64,000 nucleotides of DNA. Origin: Polietes domitor (Eukaryota > Arthropoda > Insecta > Diptera > Muscidae). Positions 11,920 to 24,049 of this stretch are shown one piece after another (the stretch's first letter is position 1; each line of letters starts with the position of its first letter). The stretch lies in contig CANDYM010000049.1 in assembly GCA_947397865.1 (NCBI GenBank), positions 1 to 64,000 of the forward strand, read 5' to 3'. The translations under genes were made by a program, and so were the position numbers. The notes beneath the pieces were generated by a model that ran no database searches, had not been told where the DNA came from, and saw only the letters and a program-made list of their open reading frames with translations.

Positions 11920-12117
11920 TAAAGATTTCATGCATTTTTCTGAATTTTATGTGTTTTTTTTTGAAAAACTTAAAAAATCACCCTTTACATTTACAGGATA
12001 CAAAAATCCTCCCCGTTTTCACTTTATTACCGAATTGAATTGTATTCGGATAGAAAGTGGAGTGTATCATATGGTCGGCCCCGCCCGACTTTAGCCTTTC
12101 CTTACTTGTTTTGTTTT

Positions 12118-12480
12118 TTTTTTGGTTCTCAAAGGACCATCCCAATCCCATGATGATTTTGAGAGGCTTTATAGAAAATTGCGGGCTATGTTCTGACAAA
12201 TTTTACACAAAATCCAAATGACGTTATGCAAGGATAACAAATATTTTTAAATTCGTTCTTTTATTAAAATGTTTTTATTATTCTTTTTCCACCACGACAT
12301 TTCAAACTTTCTATACCATTTTAAATCAGTCGTGAACAGCTTTCCGATAGTAACTATGGATTTTTAATCCAATAATGAGAACAATCGTGTCACATGTGAT
12401 ACAAATCAAAAGGAGTCGGGTTCAAAAAGTGTGATTTTTGTGTCGAAAATATTTGGAACTTCATTTTAGAGTCGTAATAG
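12118..12480 (-). mobile_element. Remnant of the long-inverted-repeat transposon also found at 40.1-41.6 kb
   Basis: This stretch aligns with the reverse complement of 40104-40530. Shared blocks include GATGACGTTATG-type sequence (CAAATGACGTTATGCAAGG here), TTTCTATACCATTTTAAA, AGCTTTCCGATAGTAACTA, AAATCAAAAGGAGTCGGGTT and GTGTCGAAAATATTTGGAA. It contains one arm plus adjoining interior only. No coding sequence survives. Confidence 0.6.
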
Positions 12481-14581
12481 TGTAAATCGAAGGTAAATTT
12501 GCACGTCATTGAATTTAGACTTCCAAATAGATAGTAAAGGAACCTATTACGAAATTTTTAATTTTGCTAAAAACGTAAAAAGATATTCCTTAAAATTTGT
12601 ACTTTAATTTTATACATGCACACCTTTTTAGACAATTTTTATTTATTTTTTGTAGCTTACCTGACTTGCATAGTATCTTCAAGTGTCGACAGAAAATCCA
12701 GTTGAAGAAAAAAACGCTCTTTTCAGTTTCATTAAAATCAGACAAACCAAAAATAGAATGACAGAATTGACAAAAAAAGTATTCTGAGTGCTGTTATTGC
12801 TCGCAAATGTCGAGAGTTTCACATTTTCGCCACGAAGTGAGATTGCAACATGTTTTCAGGCTGGCTGGATAGATGCAAGTGACGCTTATGATATTGTCTG
12901 TGTGCGTGAGTTACACATACAAGCATGCACAGTCGAATGCAGATATGAACATATACGGAGTACTTGCTCACACTTGAGTCCATGCTTGCATATGTCGGCG
13001 TACAGTGTACAGCGTACAGAGTACTGTGTGTACTCACTCTCACATATGTTTCGAGTTGTGAACACATAAAAGTGCGGTCGTATGCATAAAAATGCCTTAT
13101 GCGGTTTTTCTGCAACATTTCTTTCACTTTATTTGTTCCATCGGCACATCCGAGGAAAAATATCAGTACAATTTGTGGAAAATGGAAATGTGGAAATGCA
13201 CTTTAAATTGAATAAACAATTTTAACGGGAGTAATGAAATTTAAAGGGTATCTGAGGGTTCTTTATTTTTGACACTTTTTGAAGATAACTTATCAGATTT
13301 AACAACAGATTTTTTCACTCGAGTGTAGAATAAAAGAAGAAGAAATGGCAACGTTTCACATGAGGCAAAACTGCACATTTGTTTAGCAAAATCTATGCTC
13401 CTTTGTGTAGGCAGTTTAAAATCAGGAACGCATGAAAATGAACACAATGTTGTTGGAGCTGTTGTTGTTACTTGTGGTCTTGCATTGCCTGCAGCACTGT
13501 GTTTCTGTGTTACGAATACCATCATCAGCATGGTGCATCTAAACAAAGAACAGTGATCATCATCAGCATGCCGGAGGCTGACTGGCTGCAGCTCGATGAA
13601 GAAGTTGAAATGACGACGATGATGATGAGGAGGACGAAGGACCACGTGAATGGATAGATGTTGGCGTGGAAAACATCCTCCAGTTTGGGGCATAAGCATC
13701 TGATGCAAGTGTTATAACCGTAGGGATTTCCAGTTCATGCTGTTTTTCTTACCTGCCTCAGTTGTTGCAAGTACGTATGTTCGGGCGAATACGTTTGTGC
13801 CATATGTCAGTTTGTTTTGTGTGTTTCCATGTGTGTGTGCCAAACACACCCTCACACACGCAATTGACCCAATTTTTAGTGCATAGAATAATTGTTTAGA
13901 CAACACATAGTTTCGTTTCGTTTTTCGTTGCCCCCTTCGGTTGCTATGTTTTGTTAATAATTATTTTTTGTGATGGAGAACCTTTTAATTGCATTTGCTA
14001 CATAGATCGCCTGCACATCGTTTACTCGTTCGTTCGTTACTCATCTTAATTAGCATAGTTTTCCAGGAATCCAGGATTTATTACTAGGACAATCTGTAGC
14101 CGACAACGAAACATATGACAATGATCCACCGCACAGACCACATGAAGCAGCACGAAAGTTGTGACTGACGGGACGGTGTAAAGCGATATCCAGCACCAAG
14201 CTGGATGGTTTTGGTGGTAATCCAGAGGACAGACTGTATACCTCGAAAATAGCCACATGGACATGGAAAGTTTGCTGCTAAAAACTGTTGGAAAATTAAA
14301 GTTTTGTTCTCCATTACAGTGGGCACAGTGACCGAATACGAAAAAATAGTGGAAATAATTCTAAGAATTTTAAACCACTGAGAAAATAAAAATTCTCATT
14401 TATAAATTCTCATTTATAAAGATAATTTTGGTTTAATAAGTAATCATGATTGTCCCCAAAAATTTCCTAAGGAGAACATATCGTTTCTCTCAGACACGAT
14501 GGACACGTTCTTTACTATACATTGCCATATAAACTCAAATTAAGAACGTTCAAGAAAGACGAAACAATTTTTTAAAAAAAA
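12481..14581. other. Single-copy-like non-coding DNA
   Basis: No recognised gene. The stretch 12880-13080 is rich in CA/TG steps. The stretch 13440-13660 has GTT and GAT/GAC triplet runs (GACGACGATGATGATGAGG near 13613) of the kind common in fly introns. The longest open frame (minus strand, 13241-13708) has low-complexity content and no family signature. Confidence 0.4.
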
Positions 14582-15292
14582 ATTGTGTTCAGCGACGAAG
14601 CTCATGTTTGGCTCAATGGGTACGTAAATAGGCAGAATTGTCGATTTTGCAGTGAATATCAGCCAGAGGCGTTGCAAGAGCTACCAATGCATCCAGAAAA
14701 AGTCACAGTTTGGTGCGGTTTATGGGCTGGTGGCATAATTGGACCGTACTTCTTCAAAGATGATGCGAATCGTAACGTAACTGTGAATGGTGAGCGCTAC
14801 CGTGAGATGATATCCAACTTTTTTTTTGCTCAAAATGCAAGAGCTTGACTTGCATGACATGTGGTTTCAACAAGACGGTGTCACTTGCCGCACAGCGCTC
14901 GCAACAATGGACTTATTGAGAGGCAAGTTCAGTGAACATTTTATTTCACGTTCGGGACCGGTCAATAGACCGCCTAGATCGTGCGATGTACCGCCTTTAG
15001 ACTATTTTTTGTGGCTTATGTCTATACAGACAAGCCCGCTTCAATTTACGCATTGAGAGACAACACTGAAGCATTTATTAGTGAGATACCGGGCAAAATG
15101 TTGGAAAGAGTATGCCAAAATTGGACTAAGCGGATGGACCATTTGAGGCGCAGTCAAGGTCAACATTTGCATGAAATAATCTTCAAACATTAAATAATAT
15201 GGACCTTACTATCGATTCATGATTTCATGCATTTTTCTAAATTTTATGTGTTTTTTTTTTTTTGAAAAACTTTCCTATAGCTTTTAAAAAAT
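14582..15292 (+). pseudogene. Mosaic mariner transposase fragment, 5'-truncated
   Basis: The element starts abruptly at the first catalytic motif (VFSDEAHVWLNGYVNRQNC, about 14585) without a 5' inverted repeat. Up to about 14825 it is nearly identical to copy M1 (VTVWCGLWAGGIIGPYFF, NRNVTVNGERYREMI). A T-run frameshift follows. From about 14835 it switches to the other subfamily: LDLHDMWFQQDGVTCRTA (second Asp kept), RPPRSCDVPPLDYFLW (third Asp kept), then another frameshift near 15015. The C-terminal RMDHLRRSQGQHLHEIIFKH (ending at 15190) is that of the outer mariner at 10480. The 3' end decays into TTTTAAAAAATCACTATAAA. Confidence 0.85.
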
Positions 15293-15399
15293 CACTATAA
15301 ATATAAAACTTCAAATGTAATCTAAAAGTGAATATTAGACAACAAATTGCAAAAATATGTCTTAAATATTATTAGGTGGAGACAATTACCCTCAAGCCC

Positions 15400-16171
15400 G
15401 ATTTTCCCAATTTACAATTTCTTGATTTAAGCTACAGCCCAAAACGTCTGTACCATTTTGATAGGAAAAGTTCTAATATTGAAGATCCAGTAAGTTACAG
15501 AGTGGAAAATACACACATTGTTTCATGATTTTAGCTACAGCCATTTCATTGGTACCAGTTTCTCTCCTTTTTCCATTTTGACCTTAAAAATATGAATTGA
15601 TATAAGACATAGTGATTATCATGATTCCAGCTACATCCTTTTGATTGTAGCCAAATTTAATACCATTAAGATCCTGATGCTACGAATATCGGAAGATCTA
15701 TTTATTATTCGCGTCACCGCAGTCAGTGTGAAGTGTACACACCGAATTTCATTACTGTAGCTGCAGCCGTTTCGTTGGTTCCATTTTTATCCCCATTCGC
15801 CCCATTTTCCGCATAAAAGTACAAATTTCGAAAAAAAAAATCCATTTTATTTTGCGTCTTCACATTCAAATGAATGACACGCCGAATTTCATTATTTCAA
15901 CTTCAACGGATGGGTTGGTACCATTTTTATCCCTCTTTTCCAATTGTATCTCTTAAAAGTGCGAATTTTGAAAAATCCGTAAAATAGAATCTACGCAATG
16001 ATTGGGATGTACCCTCCCAATTTCGTGACTCTAGCTATTGTCTTATCATTGGTACCATTTTTCTCCCCTTCTGTCCCATTTCGCCACCAAAAACGTGCTT
16101 TTTTTGGAGCTTTTACGCTACAAGAGGAATGTACGCAACAAATTTCAAGTTCATATAAAGCAGAATTAAAA
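15400..16171 (-). mobile_element. HINE-A-related subrepeats, diverged, minus strand
   Basis: Units of TGTACACACCGAATTTCATT and GGTACCATTTTTATCCC recur at roughly 140-bp spacing, as in HINE-A read backwards, but are more diverged. It abuts the terminal palindrome of the next HINE-A copy at about 16172. Confidence 0.6.
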
Positions 16172-17546
16172 AACAAGTTCAGTTCGGGCTGGCTGAACTA
16201 TATATATACCCTCCACCATGGCTTGCATGCCACAGAGGCTTTCGATTTACGTAGAAGTGCATTAATATTACAGGAAAATATAATTTGTTTTAAAAAAGCC
16301 AAACCAAAACAAATACAAATATTGAAAAAATAATTTTATAACTAAATATAATATTTTTATTGTTTTTATTATTTCAAACCTACTTTCATGATTCGAAAAT
16401 TTTTTGTCGTAATATTAAAAATTACGAATTTGGAAAAATCTTTTTATTTTGCGTGTCTATGCAGTCAGACGAATGTGTACACCGAATTCCATGATTCTAG
16501 CTGCGGTCATTTGGTTGGTACCATTTTTATCCCCTTTTTCCTCTTTTACCCCCTTAAGAGTATGACTTTTTAAAATCTCTTTATTTTACGTTTCTAAGCA
16601 ATCCGAGGAGTGTATACATCGATTTGCATTATTCTAGCTTTATTTGGTACTATTTTTATCCCTCTGTACCTATTGTATGCCTTGAAAGTACGAATTTGGA
16701 AAAAAATTTTTGAGAATTTTGTGTCCACGCAGTCGGAGTATACATTCCACTCCGAATTTCATGACTCTAGCTGTGGTCATTTGGTTGGTACTATTTTTAT
16801 CCCCTTTTCCCATTTTGACCCCAAAAAGTACGAATTTCGAAAAATCCGTTTATTTTCCATGTCTACACAGTCAGAGGAATGTATACTAGAAATTGCATGA
16901 CTCTAGCTGCGGTCATTTGGTTGGTACTACTTTTTCCAATTTAACCCCAAACAGTACGAATTTCGAAAAATCCATTTATTTTACGTGTCTACGCAATCAG
17001 AGGAATGTATACACCGAATTTCATTAATCTAGGCGCAGCCGTTTAGTTGGTACCATTTTTATCCCTCTATTCCCATTTTACCCCTTAAAAGTACGAATTT
17101 GGAAAAAATACTTTTTTATTATGTATCTACTGAATTAGAAGAATGTACACAAAGACTTTCGTGTTTCTATCTTTTGTCGTTTGATATGTACAATTTTTAT
17201 CCCTTTTTGCCCCATTTCACGTCCTACGTATAAAAATCACTTTATGGTACACGTTTTTGTTATATGGGGAATGCACATACCCAATACCAAGTATGTACAA
17301 ACGGACATATTGAAAAAATATCGAAATAATGAAAAAATTAGGGAATAATATGGGTACTTTTAGTCTTTGTTAGGGAAGAATTTCTCCCAGTTTCAATCCC
17401 AAACGATCTACGACTATAAGACACATTAATGGAAAATTTTGACGTCTTAGCTCTTTTCGTTTAGATGCTAGTGTGCTTTCCACAGACGGACGGACATGTG
17501 TAGATCGTCGTAGAATTTTATGACGATCAAGAATATATATAAATAC

Positions 17547-18851
17547 TAGACCGATTAATCGGCTACGGCATCGGGCTTCGGCGAAAAAGTGGTAATCGGC
17601 CATCGGCAAAAAAGGCCGATTGGCCGAAGACGATTATTTTTGTTAGATTATTAGAAAAGTGCTGTACAAATCGTCTAAAATGTTTTTGTCGTTCAGTGAG
17701 TGGCAATAAACTCATGTTCTGGAAGTTTCGTTGTTATACACTCCACGAGAGTATTATGTCTTTGTGCATTTGTAACACCCAAAAGGAAGCGAGATAGACC
17801 CATTGTTAATTATACCGATCGACTTAGAATCACTTTTTGAATCGATTTAGCAATGTCCGTCTGTCTGTCTGTCCATCTATTCTTGTAATCACGTAGCACA
17901 ACGAAGTTTTTCGGGATAAGGACGAACGCTATTTAATTTGAAGAAAATCGGTTCAGATTTAGATATAGCCCCCATTCGCTCCCGATTTGACTTTTTCCGC
18001 TCTAGAGACCACATATTGTGCCAGATTGTCTTCAGATTTGACAAAACTTCTTATATTTAAAGTAGGAACACCTGTGGTGAAAATAGGTAAGATCGGTTCA
18101 GATTTATATATAGCTCTCATTAAAATTTCGCTCCCGATTTAACTTTTTCTGCTCTAGAAGCCACATATTTTAACAGATCCTCAACAAATTAGACGAAATA
18201 TCTTATATTTGTTCTATACATCCATAGCGCAAATGGGTCATTTCGGTGCAGATTTATATATAGCTCCCATACAAATTTCATTCCCGATTTCACTTTTGCC
18301 ACTCTATAAACCATATTATTTTATTTTATATTTTAACAGATATATCTTTATATTTTAACAGATCTTCTTCAAATCTTTCAAAATATGCCATATTTCAACT
18401 GGAAACACCCATGGTGAAAATGGGTGATCGGTTCAGATTTACATGTAGCTCCCATAGAAATTTCGCCCAAAAAATTCCCATACAAATTTCGAAAAGACTT
18501 TTTCCGCACCAGAAAGCACGAATTTTCACAAAATGAGTTTAACACGTTATATTTGAACTGGATAAACTTATTTTGAAAGTTAGTCACTATATTCCATGTT
18601 TGGATACAGCACCGATATAAATATTTCCAGGTAATATTAGCCTATACAACATATTAGCCTACAAACATACAAAAATTCTTCCCGTTTTTCCCTTTTTGGA
18701 TGTCAATCTCATTCATACTCACATCGTTCTAATTTTTTTGCTCTAACTAAAACATGATATTTATATTACAAACATTCGGCTACGGCCTATGTTTAGGATT
18801 TTGGCCGAAGTTCGGCTTCGGCCGAAAAAAACCGCCTTCGGTGGAACTCTA
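17547..18851. mobile_element. hAT-like MITE with 8-bp target duplication, containing a HINE-B copy
   Basis: The ends read TAGACCGATTAATCGGCTAC and, reverse-complemented on the right, TAGAGTTCCACCGAAGGCGG. Both continue into CGGC/GCCG-rich subterminal sequence. The flanks are ATAAATAC (17539-17546) and ATATATAC (18852-18859), a 7-of-8 match typical of a hAT insertion. The target is the ATATATA tract of HINE-A. No transposase is present. Confidence 0.65.
17735..18700 (+). mobile_element. HINE-B copy inside the hAT-like MITE
   Basis: It starts TATACACTCCACGAGAGTAT, keeps three to four subrepeats with an extra ATTTTAACAGATAT duplication near 18320-18362, and ends in TACAAAAATTCTTCCCGTTT without the terminal hairpin. 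Confidence 0.75.
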
Positions 18852-18997
18852 ATATATACTCAGGTCGATATATCCAGGTGTTACAAACGGAATGACAATG
18901 GAGGTGGAGGGTATTAAAAACATATTTGCAGACACGCTATATACGTGGGCGTGGTCTTTAAAATAATTAATTAATTTTTTATTCAATATTATAATAA

Positions 18998-20317
18998 CTA
19001 GTAAATCAAAAAAAATTTTTTTTTTCAAATCCATGCTTTATGCAAGCAGAATTCTATTGGGCCTAGAAATTCTTTTTTAGTTATCTTTTGTAGAAGGAAA
19101 AATTACTGCAAAATTTCAGTTTTTTATCTGCCATAGAACGGCATATATTCGAAAATGGGTTTTAACTTCGTATGGGAGGTGCCACGCCCACATTTCCATT
19201 ACCGCCCATTTTTGTCACAACTACGCACATTAATGCTACATGCACTTACACAAAATTACAGTAGGTGTAATTTTGGTTTTAACTTCATATGGGAGGTGCC
19301 ACGCCCACTTTTGCATTACCGCCCATTTTAGGCGCAACTACGCACATTGATGCTAGATTCACTTACACAAAATTTGAGAACTATACGTGTCATAGAACTG
19401 ACACTATTCGATAATATGTTTTAACTTCGTATGGGAGGTGGTACGCCCACTATTCCAATACCGCCCATTTTTGGCAGAACTACGCACATTGATGCTAGAT
19501 GCACTTACACAAAATTACAGCACTCTATGTGTCATAGAACTGACTATATTCAATAATAGGTTTTAACTTCGTATGGGAGGTGCCACGCCCACTTTTCCAA
19601 TACCACCCATTTTTGGCACAACTATGCGAATTGATGCTAGATGCACTTACACAAAATTTCAGTACTCTAGGTGTCATAGAACTGACAATATTCAATAATA
19701 GGTTTTAACTTCGTATGGGAGGTTCCACGCCCACTTTTCCAATACCGCCCATTTTTGGCACAACTATGCACATTGATGCTAGATGCACTTACACAAAATT
19801 ACAGCACTCTAGGTGTCATAGAACTGACTATTCAATAATAGGTTTTAACTTCGTATGGGAGGTGCCACGCCCACTTTTCCAATACCGCCCATTTTTGGCA
19901 CAACTATGCGAATTGATGCTAGATGCACTAACACAAAATTTCAGCACTCTAGGTGTGATAGAACTGACAATATTCAATAATAGGTTTTAACTTCGTATGG
20001 GAGATGCCACGCCCACTTTTCCAATACCGCCCATTTTTGGCACAACTATGCGAATTGATGCTAGATGCACTTACACAAAATTTCAGCACTCTAGGTGTGA
20101 TAGAACTGACAATATTCAATAATAGGTTTTAACTTCGTATGGGAGGTGCCACGCCCCTTTGTCCAATTGGTCAAATTTTTCCATTTCCTTGTATTGTCAT
20201 CGAAAATGATTAAGTGTGCAAAATTTGAGCAAAATTGGTTGAGAAAAAAGCTTTCAAAAATTGATATCAAATTTTGTGGCACACATATATAGAAAGTAAC
20301 CTTATATAAAGCATGGA
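18998..20317 (+). mobile_element. Tandem-repeat-bearing element, copy 1
   Basis: Unique ends flank a tandem core. The left end is AACTAGTAAATC...ATGCTTTATGCAAGCAG and the right end is ...CCTTATATAAAGCAT, so ATGCTTTAT/ATAAAGCAT are short inverted termini. The same left and right segments occur inverted at 37131-37903, which defines this as a mobile unit. The class is unclear: a non-autonomous Helitron/HINE relative or a foldback-type element. Confidence 0.6.
19160..20150 (+). repeat. 142-bp tandem repeat array, about 7 units
   Basis: TTTTAACTTC anchors lie at 19160, 19277, 19419, 19561, 19703, 19843, 19985 and 20127. The spacing is 142 bp, except for 117 and 140 in two units. Each unit carries TATGGGAGGTGCCACGCCCA followed by ATACCGCCCATTTTTGGCAC. 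Confidence 0.9.
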
Positions 20318-20490
20318 ATAAAACATCACAATTTACTTAAAAAATATCGATCTCAGCACAATAACACAATTTTCCTAATATTTTATTGCAGAGGAGTTAC
20401 AGGTGAATGCGTCAAGTCGACAGCCTCTATTCTGCCGCTAATACTGAAGAATGGAATCCATGGCCCATGGCCGAACTTTTTACTCGTTAT

Positions 20491-21436
20491 TTAGCTATTT
20501 TGTTTGTCCAACTTTTCATTGTTTTTTTCGTCCAGATTAGAACAACTCCCTCTGGGTCAATCATTCGCTTTGGCATGGTCACCACAATTGTCTTTAATGA
20601 AATATTTAGTTTCAGAAAGCCATATGCATTGGTCATATAGCTGCTGTCACTGCAACTGGCACATACATTGCTTGTGTGTGGTCAGGGTTTGATGCCTGCT
20701 GCAGTTGCAGATATCCTTGTGTCACAAGCCTAAACTGTTGACACAATGACAGAGTAGCATGGTATTAAATAAGTTATTTGTGTGTGTGTTTTTCCATGAC
20801 ATTTCTTTGGTCCAAGTTTATTACAATATTTTTGTATTCTGGTACCAAAAAATTAAACATTTTCCAATATGTCCTTCTATTTGTTTTATTTCGGACTAAA
20901 AGTCAATATAATTTCTCAAGGCCATTTAGCTTCTACAGCGTCCGACATGGCAAATATGTTTATAACTGACATGATGACAAATATTATTACTTGGCTGTTT
21001 GCGATTTCTGTTGCTTGGCTTAATTGTTTTTTGTTCAGCAATTTACTGAACTTACATGCGCCTCCCTACTACACAGCCTAGAATTGTTGGCAAAAGTTTA
21101 ACTGTCAACGTCGTTTTCTATGCAAAGCTCATGGGGGAGTTAATTAAATTCAAACTCAGTTTATGTGACAAAGTGTTGGCTTAAGTGAGACAATTTTAAT
21201 ACGTCAATTGAAACTTTTTGGCATAACCCAACGAGTGATGTGATAAATGCATTAAAAACTTTCCTAAAGACTATGATTAGCATTTTTGAATGGTAACCCT
21301 GAGGGTTTTCATTTGAATGAAAATTTTATAATTGGAATTCTTCTCATAAGAAAATATTTCTAAGATTATGGGTTTCTGAACTAAAATCAGACAAACTAGC
21401 AGCTTAATTGCAGTCCTTCTATAATTTATATAAATA
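20491..21436. other. Single-copy-like non-coding DNA
   Basis: No conserved coding sequence or transposon end. Open frames at 20407-21081 are short and overlapping, with no family signature. Confidence 0.4.
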
Positions 21437-23607
21437 TTTTTATACTCTGCACCATAGGATGGGGGTATATTAACTCTTTCTGTGCCGTTTGTGCCCTTAA
21501 ACATACAAATTTCGAAAAATTAATTTATGTACTCGGAGAAATGTACACACCGAATTTCTTTTCATATTCTAGCTGAAAACTTTGGTTTTCCAAATACCCA
21601 ATTTTGGTTGGTACCTTTTGCACCACTTTTGATCCGCTTCCCCCTTTAAAGTATACATTTGATACAATCCATTTTGCGTTTCTAAGGGTTTGAGGTATGT
21701 ACACACCGAATTTGATTATTCCAGCTCCATCCGTTTGATTAGTACCATTTTTATACCTTTTTACCCGATACTACCCACGAATTTATAAATATAGTACGAA
21801 TTTAAAAATATTTTCTCGGTCGCATTCGTCCTATAAAAGTAATGCCCGTTCCAAATTTTAAGATTCTGCCGTTTGGTCAGGGTGGTGGTACAATTTTTAT
21901 CCCATTTAATCCCTTAAAAGTACAAATTCCGAAAAATGCTTTCTTATTAGTGATCTGCGCTGTAAAACGAATATACACAAAGTACAAACTTCGAAAAATT
22001 TATTCATTTTGCGATTCCAAATATTTTGAGGGATGTACACACCGAATTTTATGGTTTCAGCTCCATCTATTTTATTGGCACTATTTTTAGCCCTTTTTAG
22101 ACGATTTCACCCCCAAAAAGTACGAATTTTTAAAAATATTTTCTTGGGCGCGTTGAAGCTATAAGAGAAATTTTTGTACCAAATGTCAAGATTCTAGTCC
22201 CAGCCGTTTGGTCATTGCGGTGGTACAATTTTTATCCCTCTTTAACCCATTTTACCCCTTAAAAGTACGAATTACGAAAAACTCCCTTCAAATCTGATCT
22301 CTTCGCTGTAAGAGAAATGTACATACCAATTTTCATGATTCTAGCTTCAGCCATGTTGTTGGTACAATTTTTGTCCCTTTTTATCTCATTTGACCCCCCA
22401 AAGGTACGAATTTTGCAAATGAAATTTTTTGGGATGTCTTCATGCTACAAGAGGAATTCCAATACCAAATTTCAAGATTCTAGGCCAAACCGTTTGGTCA
22501 TTGCGGTGGTACTATTTTTATCCCTTTTTACCCGATTTCACTCCCAAAAAGTACGAATCGAAAAGAATAATGAAAATCGGTATATTCTTCGCTCTGGCTG
22601 CGTAATCTCGAAAAATAAAGCTGTATTTTGATATTTTTTAGGGTCAAAATAGGCAAAAAGGGATAAAATTGGTACCGATTAAATGGCTGCAGTTAGAATC
22701 ATAAAATTCGATGTGTATTCTCTGAATGTGCGTAACATTAAAATTAAAAACAAGTACTTTTGAGGAAACGGTAAAAAGGTGATAAAAACGGTACTACTCA
22801 AACGGCAGTAGAATCTTGAAATTCGATTAATAAATTTTCGGTAATTTCGTTGTCTCGCAAAACAAATGTCGATCTCTAAATTCGTACTTTTAGGGACAAA
22901 ATGGGGAAAAATGAATAAAGCTGGCAAACGGCTGAAGCTTCTCCAAATTCCTACTTTGAGGGACAAAAGAGAGTAAAGGGATAAAATTAGTACCAAGCAA
23001 ACGTCTGTATCTAGTATCGTACAATAAGGCGTCTACATTCCACTGTGAACATGAAAGATAATGGATTATCAAAATTTATAAAAATAAAAATTTTTAAATT
23101 TTAGGAAAAATGTTGGATCCAACCAATCGGATGTTGCTGGAACGAAATGCTCCTCTGAGTGTGTGGAAGGTTGGAATTGAAAATGAGCGAAATCTTTCCA
23201 ACGGGAAAACCTTCTTCTTCTATAACAACGAATGAAAATATCGAAAATAATTCCTAATATTTAGGACATTTAAGCATATTTTTGATGATTACTGTCTTTT
23301 TGAATACGCGTGAAGTATTATTTTAATATATTTCTATAGTAAAGGACTATTACGCCGTAAAAACTTTTTTGTGCCCTATAAGTTGGTGTGGCCTTTAAAA
23401 ATAATTAATTGCCTCTTAATTCAATATAATAATAATGGATCATTTTCAAACAATATCTCAATAAGCTAAAAGTATCATAATTTTCCTGCATTTCTATGTG
23501 AAGTCGACAGTCTCTAATCTGCACGACAGTCTACTGTGGAATGCACTTCATAGAGGAGAGTATATAAGATTCGACCAGGTCGAATTTAACGCCTGTTTGC
23601 TTGTTTG
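21437..23607. mobile_element. HINE-A variant in inverted (fold-back) arrangement
   Basis: It starts TATACTCTGCACCATAGGATG. Subrepeats run in minus orientation from about 21500 to 22600 (CACCGAATTT, GGTACAATTTTTATCCC), then switch to plus orientation from about 22620 (GGGATAAAATTGGTACC). It ends with GTCGACAGTCTCTAATCTGC, GAGAGTATATAAGATTCGAC and CGCCTGTTTGCTTGTTTGT. The two halves converge, unlike most HINE-A copies here. Confidence 0.65.
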
Positions 23608-24049
23608 TATAATTTTATAGTTTGGCTGCGTCTGAAAATCTGTTGTTTATTATTCAGCCATTGATGCAAAATCATTACGTCAAAGTTACACGAATGAGAC
23701 GCGAGTCAAATTGTAACAAATAAAAAGTATATCAGTTAGGGTATTCAGAAGTCGTAAGTCTTTAGGTCGTATTTGAACACCCCTTCCTCAAAAGATTTAA
23801 TTCAAATTTCCCATAGTTCCTTGGATGAGCATAGGATCGTAAATAGATGTAATACTTAAACAAAAAAGCAACAATCGTTGCGCTATCGACGTTACTGGAG
23901 CTCGATATCGGATATGATATACAATTCGATTATATTGTATGATTTATAATGAAAAGCCTTAAACATTATTTCTGTAAGTAATATAATGAAGTCCATTGAA
24001 TTAGCCTTAGAAGAACTGTCAGAAGACTCTGCAACAAAGATTCCAATTC
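23608..24049. other. Spacer, nothing recognised
   Basis: AT-rich; no gene or repeat end recognised. Confidence 0.4.

Larger units (their letters stand above)
10480..11985 (+). mobile_element. Mariner element (outer), internally deleted, host of a second mariner
   Basis: The ends read AAGGGTGATTTTTTAGC and, on the right, TTAAAAAATCACCCTT, flanked by TA at 10478-10479 and 11986-11987. The ATG at 10592 starts MNRLTNEQRLQII, and the reading frame breaks at PFYGQ followed by a stop (about 10698). Sequence then jumps from the second helix-turn-helix region to the last residues (RMDHLRRSQGQHLHEIIFKH, ending about 10955), so the catalytic domain is gone. The 3' UTR is interrupted at CAAATA by the inner element and resumes at 11922 with AAGATTTCATGC, as in the uninterrupted copy at 44573. 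Confidence 0.85.
10151..12110 (+). mobile_element. HINE-B copy split by nested mariners
   Basis: The left part (10151-10479) starts TATACCCTTCACTAGGGTATT and keeps about two subrepeats. The right part (11986-12110) has the GAATTGAATTGTATT block, the hairpin GTCGGCCCCGCCCGAC and TTTAGCCTTTCCTTACTTGT. Between them lie two mariner elements, one inside the other. Confidence 0.8.
16172..18917 (-). mobile_element. HINE-A copy, minus strand, split by a hAT-like MITE
   Basis: On the minus strand its 3' end lies at about 16172-16225 (degraded palindrome AGTTCAGCCAGCCCGAACTG-like, then TATATACCCTCCACC). Four or more subrepeats follow to about 17220, then the 5' block with GTCCGTCTGT near 17490. The 5' end (GGTGGAGGGTATT, 18903-18915) lies beyond the 17547-18851 insertion. 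Confidence 0.8.
18925..20490 (+). mobile_element. HINE-A-like 3' fragment split by a tandem-repeat element
   Basis: The left part (about 18925-18997, GTGGGCGTGGTCTTTAAAAT) matches 23390-23450 of another HINE-A variant. The right part (20318-20490) has AAGTCGACAGCCTCTATTCT, GGAATCCATGG and TTTTTACTCGTT, as in the 3' ends at 23505-23605 and 63865-63960. The two are separated by the element at 18998-20317. Confidence 0.6.

Noticed and set aside
13241..13708. 155-residue open frame on the minus strand
   Set aside because: Composition reflects GTT/GAT/GAC triplet runs; no domain, no splice support, no recognisable homology.
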